Notes under the pieces: generated by a model | Told to the model about the DNA's origin: nothing | Seen by the model: only the letters and a program-made list of their open reading frames with translations | Databases searched by the model: none | NCBI GenBank assembly: GCA_003990745.1 | Contig: RBNI01000970.1 | Span: forward strand, 1-25,437 | DNA: 25,437 nucleotides | Origin: Jimgerdemannia flammicorona | Taxonomy: Eukaryota > Mucoromycota > Endogonomycetes > Endogonales > Endogonaceae | Direction of reading: 5' to 3' | Part shown: piece after piece, positions 18,177-25,437 of the stretch | Numbering within the stretch: position 1 is the stretch's first letter | How the letters are laid out: each line of letters starts with the position of its first letter | Translations under genes and position numbers: made by a program

Positions 18177-19031
18177 ATGCCTACTGCCCACCAAACCTCA
18201 AGGTCAAGGAACCACCAAGATACCTCAGTCGAAGAAAGGATGTTCCAAGACATCAGAAGAGCTATGAGGACCTACTCAAGAAGGACTCCTAGTGTCTACC
18301 TGGGCACTGCAGACCCTTATCACTTCATTCTCTACTGCTGTGAAATGGAAACAAGGATCACCAATGCTACCGAATGCCTCCAAATGTGGCAGGAGTATGA
18401 AATAGGAAACCTCCTCTGCCGGGAGTTCCCACAGGTCAGCACCCAAGAGCTACAAGATGCCACCCCCATAGATATATATGAAACAAGGATAGCTAAGAAG
18501 ATTTATCAGATCTTCAGGCATGCACCATGGTTGATCCCCAACTTGGAGTATGTTAGAGTCTCAGATTTCAGAGACCTGTCATCCCACCATATCAATGCAC
18601 TAGAAGCCAGGGTGGCTACAGAAGCCCAGTCCACTATCACCCTCAATAGCAAAGAAGTAGAAGACTTCTGGCACTCCATCCTCCAGGACAACCCAGACCA
18701 ATTCCTGCAAGGATTGATCTCAGTATTCCAAGGCCCAAGTATCCGGGTTAGATCTCCCCAAGACCCCACATTTGTCCCCTATTTTGTAGAAGAGAACCTC
18801 ATAGACTGGAGAGCTTCAGACCTTGTTCCCAATTTTCCCACCACAGCCGAACGTGATGATGTCATCGGCGATGATGTCATCCCTCACGACTTTGACATAC
18901 GCGAGATGTGTGACATATCCAAAGTACATGAAACACGCGACCTGCATGATGAATTTGCAGATCTCATCTCCTTTAGTGATGATGATGATGATGATGATGA
19001 AGCCCCCATGGTCCTGAACTTTCTGCTCTAA
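18177..19031 (+). CDS. 284-codon ORF inside the LTR of element C, unknown function
   Basis: This is an uninterrupted frame in an element whose other genes are all broken. I recognise no family, signal peptide or membrane segment. Residues 1-40 are basic (RMFQDIRRAMRTYSRR). The middle (71-147) is predicted-helical and weakly matches the accessory ORF of A (WQEYEIGNLL, RIAKKIYQIF, VRVSDF, ARVA). Residues 227-236 are a tandem DDVIG/DDVIP encoded by a 15-bp repeat. The C-terminus is acidic with seven Asp (268-274) encoded by (GAT)7. It has its own TATA box 80 bases upstream and lies before the LTR AATAAA at 19267. The 3' LTR keeps the start codon (25426). It could act like accessory proteins encoded in retroviral LTRs, but that is analogy only. 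Confidence 0.75.
   Translation: MPTAHQTSRSRNHQDTSVEERMFQDIRRAMRTYSRRTPSVYLGTADPYHFILYCCEMETRITNATECLQMWQEYEIGNLLCREFPQVSTQELQDATPIDIYETRIAKKIYQIFRHAPWLIPNLEYVRVSDFRDLSSHHINALEARVATEAQSTITLNSKEVEDFWHSILQDNPDQFLQGLISVFQGPSIRVRSPQDPTFVPYFVEENLIDWRASDLVPNFPTTAERDDVIGDDVIPHDFDIREMCDISKVHETRDLHDEFADLISFSDDDDDDDEAPMVLNFLL
18855..18881 (+). repeat. 15-bp tandem duplication within the U3 ORF
   Basis: GATGATGTCATC occurs at 18855-18866 and again at 18870-18881, giving DDVIG then DDVIP in the protein. Around it (18848-18950) CG dinucleotides are clustered, unlike the depleted surroundings. Confidence 0.7.
18978..18998 (+). repeat. (GAT)7 microsatellite coding for seven Asp
   Basis: Seven perfect GAT units lie in frame near the end of the U3 ORF. 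The run is prone to length change but keeps the frame because the unit is a codon. Confidence 0.9.
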
Positions 19032-19041
19032 GTTCTTTGTT

Positions 19042-19176
19042 ATACCAGATAATGCCAGCACTAGTATTCTCATGTAATACTGGATAATGCCAGCACCGGT
19101 ATTCTGAGGTGATGCGAAATTGTTCCAGCACCGGCATTTTGATGTGATACCAAATAATGCCAGCTCTGGAACTTGG
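19042..19176 (+). repeat. 35-bp tandem repeats in U3 of element C (3.9 copies)
   Basis: Copies start at 19042, 19077, 19112 and 19147 (the last partial). The conserved core is ATAATGCCAGCACCGG followed by TATTCTGATGTG-like sequence. The array lies between the stop of the U3 ORF and the TATA box at 19240, where enhancer repeats are common in LTRs. Confidence 0.8.
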
Positions 19177-19239
19177 TAGTTTTAGTTATTGCAATTTATA
19201 TTTAGCTTTATATCTTAGCAACCATTGAATTATATTTTG

Positions 19240-19247
19240 TATAAATA
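19240..19247 (+). promoter_or_regulatory. TATA box for genomic RNA of element C
   Basis: TATAAATA is the same octamer as in the LTR of A (4689). It precedes AATAAA by 27 bases (start to start), so transcripts starting just downstream would begin R here. Confidence 0.55.
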
Positions 19248-19266
19248 CCCCTCTTATTTCCTCTGA

Positions 19267-19272
19267 AATAAA
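19267..19272 (+). terminator. Poly(A) signal AATAAA in LTR of element C
   Basis: AATAAA follows the TATA box as in A. It lies 236 bases past the stop of the U3 ORF, so it could also end an ORF transcript inside a single LTR. Confidence 0.5.
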
Positions 19273-19483
19273 GTCAGTTCCTCTCAGTGCAATACACACA
19301 CTTCCTTGCAAGCAATCTAAGAGATAACAAGACAGTTTAAAGATAAGAAGTTTGAGGACTATAAGATCTTGGGAAGGCACTCCAATAAGAACTTGCTTAT
19401 AACAAACTTGAGTTAGTCTAAGAGATACACCTTGAAGAGAATCTGGCATATTTGAAGGACTCAGCGACCACTATGTGACAACT

Positions 19484-19499
19484 TGGTTCCCATTGGCTG
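19484..19499 (+). other. Primer binding site of element C
   Basis: TGGTTCCCATTGGCTG lies 3 bases after the LTR end. Its complement ends in ACCA and has C at the conserved tRNA position 61, as expected for a tRNA 3' end. It differs from the site of B. The isotype is not identified. Confidence 0.55.
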
Positions 19500-19600
19500 G
19501 TGATTCAAGATGAATCCCTCACTTTCAAGCTGAAAAATAAACAACTCCCGCAACAACTACCCTGACTACAAGAGTCACCCCTACAAGAATTCAAGATAAG

Positions 19601-20410
19601 ATGGAAATGTGTCCCCCTACATTCTATGGATATACTACTAAAGAGTCAATCCTGACCTTCATTGAAGACTTTGAACAATTTGCTGCCATACGAGCCCTTA
19701 GTGTGGATGCTCAATTGGCCCTTCTATCAGTCAGCCTCAGAGGACCTGCCAGAGACAAGTTCAATGCAGCCACTATTGCTGGTGCTGATGCAGTTAAACT
19801 TGCCAACATAAAGGACTTTCTCAGAACAATATATTATACTGAAGAGATCAAGCAAGCTCTCAAGGATCAACTCAATACTATCTGCCAGGGACTTAGTAAA
19901 GATCCCAACTCATTCTATACCCGAATCTGCCACCAGATTGTCTTGGCTGGCTATGATGACCACCTCAAGGAACAAATAGTGGATTCAACCTTTCTCAAAG
20001 GAGTTCACTCTGAAATTGCCCTAGCAATCTGGTCTACCCCAGCTGCACTGACCCTTGATCAGAAAGTGGTCTTTGCACAGAGATATTGAACTGCCAGACA
20101 CCCTGCCGAACACTCAATAGAGAAAATAACTGGCATCAAGATGGAGCCATCAAAGCCAACTAGTATCTTATCTGCTACAGTTGTGAATAGACAACCAACC
20201 ACACCTACCCCCAAGATAGCCAAAGCTGACCCAGTGGAAGAACTCACCAAGCAGTTTGCCGAGATGACTGCACACCTTGGTGATGTTGTTAGAGAAGTCT
20301 GAAGCACTAACAGGAGACCAGTACAGAGATTTGCAGCTGCTACAGAAGAACACAATAACATCACATGCTTCAGATGTAAAGAAGGCCACTATGCAAAGAA
20401 TTGCATGACT
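19601..20410 (+). pseudogene. gag of element C with CCHC zinc knuckle, broken by two TGA codons
   Basis: The ATG at 19601 is the first that opens a long frame after the primer site. The capsid-like part reads PPTFYGYTTKESILTFIEDF, then LRGPARDKFN, typical of the retrotransposon Gag family and similar to B (PTFAGY, LREPARG). TGA codons at 20087 and 20300 interrupt it. In the same frame a knuckle C-x2-C-x4-H-x4-C (CFRCKEGHYAKNC) lies at 20366-20404. Gag forms the particle and the knuckle binds the genomic RNA. The frame continues without shift into protease, so this family appears to have one Gag-PR-dUTPase frame. Confidence 0.86.
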
Positions 20411-21364
20411 GAAACAAGACGCAAAGCCCAACCAAGCAATGCTAGCAGAACCAGAGAACAAACCAATGCAGTAGTCATCGAGGAGATTGGTGACACTGAT
20501 GATGAAGAATACTATGAGGAGCTTGAATTCTACCCTGCTACTGAAGGTACCAGAACCCGGTCCAAGCCCTATGACAAGAAGAGCAACAGCAAGCCAGTTG
20601 GAAGACCAAAGAAGACCCCAGCTGTCACTATTCAAAGCAAGACCCAACCTGAGGAGATTGATCAAGACATGGAGTTAGACGAAGCTGCCTGCCAAATTAT
20701 TGAAGGCACTACTCTAGTCTCAGGAGAAAGCGAAAGCAAGAAGGAACAGAAGCTGCACAAGACCAAGATCTACCAGTATGATATCTACAAGGACCTCAAG
20801 GAACAGAAGGTCAATGCCACTTTTGGACAACTAGCTGAAGTCCTTGCCTTCAGACAGCAGTTGAGAGTAGGACTTGTAACTACCACCAAGAATCAAGAGT
20901 ACAAGATTGTAGAAGCTCACAATGCACAAGAAGAATCTGAGAACTCAGGTAAAGAATCTGAAGACCAGCACAAGACATCAGCCTATACCCCCTGCCAGAT
21001 TGAAAACTGTATCTTTGATGCCATCATTGATACTGGTGCTGGAGGATGCCTCATGAGCAAGAAGGCAATTGACCACCTAGGTTGGGATATTGAAGAGTCC
21101 ACCAAGATGGTCTATGTCACAGCAGATGGTATATGAGCTACCCCCCTTGGCAAAATCCAAGAAGTCCCCATCAAGATAGGAGGAGCCACTATCCCAGTAG
21201 ACGTGATTGTTACAAGTGCCACCAACTATGACATCCTCATTGGCAACCAATGGCTTTACAAGGCCAGGGCCATCATTGACCTCAATGCCCAGAAGATGCA
21301 GATCAACTACAGAGGGAGAAAGGTATGAGTCTCTATCAATGTCCACAAAGGAGTCCTACCAGAC
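20411..21364 (+). pseudogene. Linker and aspartic protease of element C, broken by TGA codons
   Basis: Same frame as gag. An acidic linker (about 20411-20990) leads to the protease, with IIDTGAGG (Asp codon 21029-21031) and DILIGNQWL. TGA at 21134 falls where A has AGA (Arg), and TGA at 21326 falls where A has CGA (Arg). Apart from these stops it aligns with A without a gap. Confidence 0.85.
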
Positions 21365-22243
21365 ATGGAGGAAGGAGATGAAGAAGACACAGAGGTCTTC
21401 ATGCACTTGGTGAACAAGAACAAGAGCAAGACACCCAAGCTCACAGATGAGCAGTGGTACAACAAGATCATCGATGGCTATGCCCCTCAAGGAAGATGCC
21501 CCTATGGTACTAGGATATACTGCTCCAAACACCTGAATGACTGCTGGTCCTGTATCAGTAAAGTCAGGAAAATCTGCCAACAGAAACATAAGCAAGAAGC
21601 CGCCGAAGCAAAAAGGAAAGCCAAAGAAGATGACCAGCCCCCAGAGCTTCAAACTGACAGTGATGATGAGGAGGAACAAGAATCAGACATCACTCTCAAG
21701 GTCAAGAAGTTTCACCCCAAAGCCAAGATCCCAGAATACAAGACTGAAGGAGCCATAGGAATGGACCTTGCTAGTATTCAAGATGCTACCCTCGAACCAC
21801 AGACCACCACCCTACTTGGCACTGGAATTGGAGTCAAGCTGCCAGAAAACCATGCCGGAATTATCAAGACCAGGAGCAGTCTGGCCAAAAGCGAAATCTC
21901 AGTTAAAGGAGGAGTAATTGACCCTGATTACACTGGCGAGATCTTTCTCATAGTCAGAAATCACAACCACACCACCCCCTTTGAGGTCAAAAAGCATGAC
22001 AGGATTGGCCAGATGCTGATCCACGAAGTTAAGAAGCCAAAGATCATAGAAGCCATTGAACTCATCAAGACTAAGAGAAGAGAACAAGGCTTTGGATCTA
22101 CTGGAAGAGGAGCCTATGCCACCACCAAGATTACCGAACTTGAGCACAAGAAAGACAAGGACCAGAACAAGCACACATATACGTACCATTGGAGAAAACT
22201 TTCCCCTGGAGGAACAACTTCTCAAGATCCTGCACCAGAATGA
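21365..22243 (+). CDS. Cys motif and dUTPase of element C, 292 codons
   Basis: The open frame continues from protease after the TGA at 21326; the ATG at 21365 is only the first Met and the real product would be part of Gag-Pol. C-x7-C-x2-H-x3-C-x2-C lies at residues 45-63. The dUTPase covers about 121-248: IGMDLA (131), RSSLAKSE (170), GGVIDPDYTGE (182), DRIGQ (212) and GFGSTG (242). The motif 3 Asp and Tyr needed for catalysis are present, so the domain looks intact. The last about 20 codons are out of frame: compared with A, 4 extra bases near 22183-22188 shift the frame before RT, so the true frame continues as RT in frame 3. Confidence 0.88.
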   Translation: MEEGDEEDTEVFMHLVNKNKSKTPKLTDEQWYNKIIDGYAPQGRCPYGTRIYCSKHLNDCWSCISKVRKICQQKHKQEAAEAKRKAKEDDQPPELQTDSDDEEEQESDITLKVKKFHPKAKIPEYKTEGAIGMDLASIQDATLEPQTTTLLGTGIGVKLPENHAGIIKTRSSLAKSEISVKGGVIDPDYTGEIFLIVRNHNHTTPFEVKKHDRIGQMLIHEVKKPKIIEAIELIKTKRREQGFGSTGRGAYATTKITELEHKKDKDQNKHTYTYHWRKLSPGGTTSQDPAPE

Positions 22244-23630
22244 AGGAGTACTTGCTACAGACTTTAGAGATATCCACAATCAAGAACCCAAGTACTACCA
22301 CAAAGTTGACACCAGTGATACCAAGCCTATCTACCAGAAAGCCAGACCCATACCACCTGCCTACAGAGAATGGCTGTGAGCAGAACTCAAGGAAATGGAA
22401 GAAGCCAGAATCATCAAGCAAGCTATCAGCCCCTGGGCCTCACCCATTGTCCTAGCCCTGAAGAAAGGAAGCAAGCCTGGAAAGTTTGCGCCAAGACTCT
22501 GTATTGACTACAGGAAGCTCAATGCCATCACCAAGAAGGATAGGCAGCTCTTGCCGAATATTCAAGAAATCCTTACCACCCTTGGAAGTGAAGCCAAATA
22601 CTATACCACCTTGGATTTGTTCTCAGGCTTTCATCAGATCGGTCTCACTCAAGATACCAGTGAGAAATCAGCCTTCATTACACCTGACGCCACCTATATA
22701 TACCTGCGAATGCCATTTGGAATGTGCAATGCCCCAGCAAGTTTCCAGCAAATGATGAATAGAGTCTTTGGCAATGAGATTGGAAAATGGCTCTTTGTCT
22801 ATGTTGATGATGTGATTATCTTCAGCAATACTGCATGGGAACATATCAATCACATACAGCTAGCCCTCAAGAGACTCAAGGAGCATGGCCTCTACATCAA
22901 GCCCAAGAAATGCAAGTTTGCAGCTCAAGAAATTGCCTACCTAGGACACCTCATCAACCAGACCGGAATCCACACAGACCCCATGAAGATTGAGGCTGTT
23001 GCAGCCTACCTGAGACCCAGAACAACCACAGAAGTCCATGCCTTCCTTGGACTGGCCAGCTACTACAGAAGATTCATCAAAGGATACTCCAATATTGCAG
23101 CACCTATCTACAAGCTACTGAAGAAGGAGACCAAATTTGAATGGACCAAGGAGCACCAAGAAACCTTCAATGAACTCAAGACCAGGTTGACCCAAGCCCC
23201 CATCCTCAGAAGACCAGACTGGAATCTAGAATTCATCCTACAGACAGATGCGAGTGCTATAGGACTTAGAGCAGTCCTAGCTCAGAAGAAAGATGGACAT
23301 GAATATGTCATCTCCTATACAAGCTGAGGTACCTGCAGAGCAGAACAGAACTACGAGTCATGTAAGCTTGAATGCTTAGCAGTAGTTTGGGCAGTAGACA
23401 AGTTCCACTACTACCTAGCTGGAAAACACTTCACCATTCAAACAGACCATTCTGCTCTTGCCTGGCTATTCCACACTCTGAACCCCAAAGGAATATATAC
23501 CAGATGGATCTACAGGCTGCAAGAGTATGACTGTACTATCAAGCACCACTCAGGAAAGACCAACACCAATGCTAATGCACTCTCAAGGACACCCCGAAAC
23601 ACCCCCATCAAGACCATTCAATATGAATAA
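22190..23630 (+). pseudogene. Reverse transcriptase and RNase H of element C, broken by two TGA codons
   Basis: After the 4-base insertion the frame reads through PIYQKARPIPPAYREWL to TGA 22377 (Arg in A), then open from 22395 to TGA 23325 (CGA Arg in A), and on to TAA 23628. RT motifs: [21 protein letters not shown] (catalytic Asp), RMPFGMCNAPASFQ, and FVYVDDVIIFS with both Asp intact. RNase H: LQTDAS, KLECLAVVWAV, IQTDHSAL, and a C-terminal NANALSR where A has NADALSR, so the last Asp is replaced by Asn. A CCC CGA site at 23592-23597 precedes the end of the frame, and integrase lies in the +1 frame. Confidence 0.9.
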
Positions 23631-24870
23631 GGAGCTATACTATGGATTAATCAGCTACCTTGGGCAGCGGAAGATGCCCAACCACCTTGAACCCTGGACA
23701 ATCACCATCATCAACTGGACTTAGAAACAGTTTGAATTAGACAACACTATACTCAGAAAACGAGGAAAGCTAGTAATACCTGAATACAAGAAGTATCAAG
23801 TAATGAAGGAAGTATACGAGCAAGGATACTTAGGAGGAACCAACACATATGACAAGGCAAGAAGAACCATGTGGTGGCCCAAGATGGAAGAAGACCTGTG
23901 CCAATTTGTCAAAGGGTGTGATAAGTGCCGAAAACAGAAACAAGATCAGCAAGACCAGGCACCCGGGTCATCAAGAATTGAGCCTATCTCCTTCCACCAT
24001 ATCACAATGGATATCATTAGACCACTACCAGTAACTCTATCAGGAAACCACTATATTATAGTTATTGTAGACCTCTTCACCAAATGGATAGAGGCAGGAG
24101 CATTACAAGAAGCCAATGCCCTCTCTATAACCGACTTCCTACACCAAGAAATCATCTGCCGCTACAAGACACCAAAGCAAATCACAACAGACCATGGAAC
24201 GGAATTTGTCAATGGATTCCATGAGATAATGTATCAGAAATACAAGATTCAGCACATCAAGACCACTGCATACCACCCTCAAGGAAATGGACAGACAGAA
24301 AGAACCAACAAGACCCTCAAGAACATCCTAGCGAAGATCTCAGAGACATATGAGAATTGGGATAACTATCTCTCAACTGCCCTCTCTGTCCTACAAGACA
24401 TACAGTCACAGAGCACACATTTTACCCCAAGAGAGCTGCTCTTCAGAGAAGAAGATTCTGATGGAACCTCAGCTACAAATCTAGACCTAACTTAGAGATG
24501 GGTTGATGCAGAAATCCAGAGACTACACCAAATCAGGAAGAAGGCTGAAGATTACATCACCAAGTCACAAGTGCTGACAAGGAAGAATGCGGAAAAAAAT
24601 CACAAGGCCCTAGAACCCATCCGAATTGGAGAAAAGGTTCTACTGTATCAAAATATGGTAGAAGCCTCATAGTTGTGAAAACTGGAGCCCAAATGGGAAG
24701 GACCCTTCTACGTGCAAGATATCAAGAGAACTACCTTCTGGCTTAGAAAAATCTCAGAGCCCATACTGCCTACTACAGTACACAGGAACAGACTCAAGAA
24801 GTACCACGAACCTATACAAGAGAAGCAAAACGTGATGACCGCCCATGAGGTTCTAGTCTGTGAATCATAA
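23527..24870 (+). pseudogene. Integrase of element C, broken by stops
   Basis: The frame runs through TAG 23722, TAG 24493, TAG 24670 and TGA 24676 to TAA 24868. The three TAG codons stand where A has TGG. The zinc-binding His pair is Tyr-Tyr (VYEQGYLGG against IHKLGHLGG in A), while CDKC is kept. The core has MDIIRPLP (first Asp, 24010), TTDHGTEF (second Asp) and NGQTERTNKT (Glu). KLEPKWEGPFYV is a clear GPY/F-type block. A conserved ATG at 23623 offers a possible independent start. Both A and C are defective here in different ways. Confidence 0.88.
23587..23603 (+). promoter_or_regulatory. Candidate +1 ribosomal frameshift site between RNase H and integrase (element C)
   Basis: Same 17 bases as 2714-2730 in A, in the same codon phase (ACA CCC CGA AAC). 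The zero frame ends at TAA 23628-23630. The +1 frame leads into MNKELYYG and integrase. Conservation of the site and of the phase change in two diverged copies argues against chance mutation. Confidence 0.55.
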
Positions 24871-24874
24871 CAGC

Positions 24875-25173
24875 ATGTCCCATGACCAACAGGCTATCTG
24901 TCTGGACTATTCTCTAAGGGATATGGCACTGGCAACTACTCATCTATGAGACTTTTGCAGTCAGAGGAGTTTGAACTGTCAACTGATTGGTCAAGATCAG
25001 AATCAGGCCCTTACTCTATATGAAGGGAGCGACCCTTCACTATCATGTCAAAATACAAAGGAAAGACACCAGCCCATAAACACCACTTTTTGACCCCTTG
25101 CCAGAGGTTATGGGATTAGCAAATTTTTCAGGACTGGACTAATGAATAACGATGCTCAGGAAGATCCTTATTC
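24875..25173 (+). pseudogene. Possible degraded ORF between integrase and polypurine tract of element C
   Basis: From the ATG at 24875, frame 2 runs to and past the polypurine tract with only two stops, both TGA (24947 and 25091). The translated pieces start MSHDQQAICLDYSLRD and contain no domain I recognise. They show no convincing similarity to the accessory ORF that A has in this place. Since TGA is the typical decay product here, a lost small gene is possible, but about 100 codons could also stay open by chance. Confidence 0.3.
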
Positions 25174-25183
25174 AGGAGGAAGA
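25174..25183 (+). other. Polypurine tract of element C
   Basis: AGGAGGAAGA, identical to the tract of A, lies directly before the 3' LTR. Confidence 0.85.
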
Positions 25184-25437
25184 TGTAATGGTGACCCCAG
25201 AATGATGACATCAGTACAGGAGACAGCCTTTCCTTACAAGCCACCAGATCAGAGCATGAGAAGATTATATGGCATACAAGATGAGCAATAATGACCAACT
25301 GTGAGTCATTGTGACCACAGCACAAGTATCCTGAAGAATATAAAAGAAGGATCAAGGAACCGCAGTAGCAGCAACCAACAAGAACCACCAATCCCAAAAT
25401 AGCTCAAAGACTTACCACAAATGAAATGCCTGCTGCC
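25184..25437 (+). repeat. 3' LTR of element C, first 254 bp
   Basis: Aligns without gaps to 17935-18188. By eye 13 positions differ and all are transitions. The TGAGTCA core (25302-25308) and TATAAAAG (25339-25346) are kept. Confidence 0.95.
25426..25437 (+). CDS. Start of the LTR-borne ORF, second copy, cut by window end
   Basis: ATG and three more codons match the start of the 284-codon ORF at 18177 (Thr to Ala at residue 3). This shows the ORF start lies inside the repeated LTR. Confidence 0.7.

Larger units (their letters stand above)
17935..19480 (+). repeat. 5' LTR of element C (about 1546 bp) carrying an ORF in U3
   Basis: The start is fixed by the matching 3' copy at 25184 next to the polypurine tract. 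The end CTATGTGACA (19471-19480) is chosen because it mirrors the TGTAAC start, resembles the LTR end of A, and is followed by a primer binding site. U3 runs about 17935-19265, and R plus U5 about 215 bp. Inside: bZIP site, TATA box, 284-codon ORF, 35-bp repeats, second TATA box and AATAAA. The right end cannot be checked against the 3' copy, which leaves the window. Confidence 0.75.
17935..25437 (+). mobile_element. Element C: dUTPase-bearing Ty3/gypsy element with an ORF inside its LTR
   Basis: The 5' LTR opens at TGTAAC (17935), and the same sequence reappears at 25184 directly after a polypurine tract; 254 bp of the 3' LTR are in the window. The interior runs gag with CCHC, PR, Cys motif, dUTPase, RT, RNase H, IN. 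The coding parts carry at least eleven stops (mostly TGA, some TAG) and a 4-base insertion near 22185. The U3 ORF is unbroken. Confidence 0.93.

Noticed and set aside
22183..22190. Programmed frameshift between dUTPase and RT in C
   Set aside because: A is continuous there; C simply has 4 extra bases, so this is decay and not a conserved signal.
20059..22421. Minus-strand open frames inside element C, including 20168-20665 and 21899-22279
   Set aside because: They are antisense shadows of gag and pol, with no start context or domain of their own.
20087..23327. A nonstandard code in which TGA is read as an amino acid
   Set aside because: The TGA positions face Arg in A, some TAG and TAA stops are also present, a 4-base insertion breaks the frame, and LTRs show the same transition bias. 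Mutation explains all of this.
1..25437. An endogenous pararetrovirus or other integrated virus
   Set aside because: LTRs, polypurine tracts, tRNA primer sites, integrase and a target duplication identify LTR retrotransposons, and no movement, coat or envelope-type gene is visible.
1..25437. tRNA, rRNA or other structural RNA genes
   Set aside because: I found no cloverleaf or rRNA-like stretch; the only tRNA-like sequences are the short primer binding sites.

Overview
This window is a transposon graveyard with no recognisable host gene. It holds one old Ty1/copia element (D) that has been cut apart by Ty3/gypsy LTR retrotransposons. Element A (1-4899, + strand, 5' end outside), element B (5376-15383, - strand, both LTRs present) and element C (17935-25437, + strand, 3' LTR running off the end) are all Ty3/gypsy-like. 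The copia remains are 4900-5375 and 15389-17934, both on the - strand; their reading continues across the two sides of element B. The host is probably a transposon-rich filamentous fungus: C:G-to-T:A decay resembling RIP or deamination of methylated cytosine, near-total loss of CG dinucleotides, and long AT-rich tracts. No host gene is present to confirm this, so the organism assignment is inference.

Elements A, B and C share an unusual pol order: protease, a small Cys/His motif, a trimeric-type dUTPase, reverse transcriptase, RNase H, integrase. A has one long open frame (457-2739) with intact RT and RNase H catalytic residues, but its protease is cut off by a stop and its integrase is broken and lacks the first catalytic Asp. 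C has gag with a CCHC knuckle, protease, and a dUTPase with all five motifs. It is broken by TGA/TAG stops that fall where A has Arg or Trp, and by one local 4-base insertion. B is a more diverged lineage and is heavily decayed, but gag, PR, Cys motif, dUTPase, RT, RNase H and IN can all still be followed.

The most unusual part is the LTR of C (17935-19480, about 1.55 kb). Its U3 carries what looks like a complete small gene: a TGASTCA site, a TATA box, an uninterrupted 284-codon ORF, 35-bp tandem repeats, then the element's own TATA box and AATAAA signal. A shorter ORF with similar spacing of conserved positions sits in A, but there it lies internally, between integrase and the polypurine tract. 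A and C also share a change of frame between RNase H and integrase at an identical 17-base sequence, which suggests +1 recoding.

In time order: D was oldest and decayed. B inserted into its RNase H region, leaving a 5-bp target duplication. C inserted into its integrase region, and A ends against its 3' part. The paired LTRs of C (254 bp visible) differ only by transitions, so the mutational process continued after insertion.
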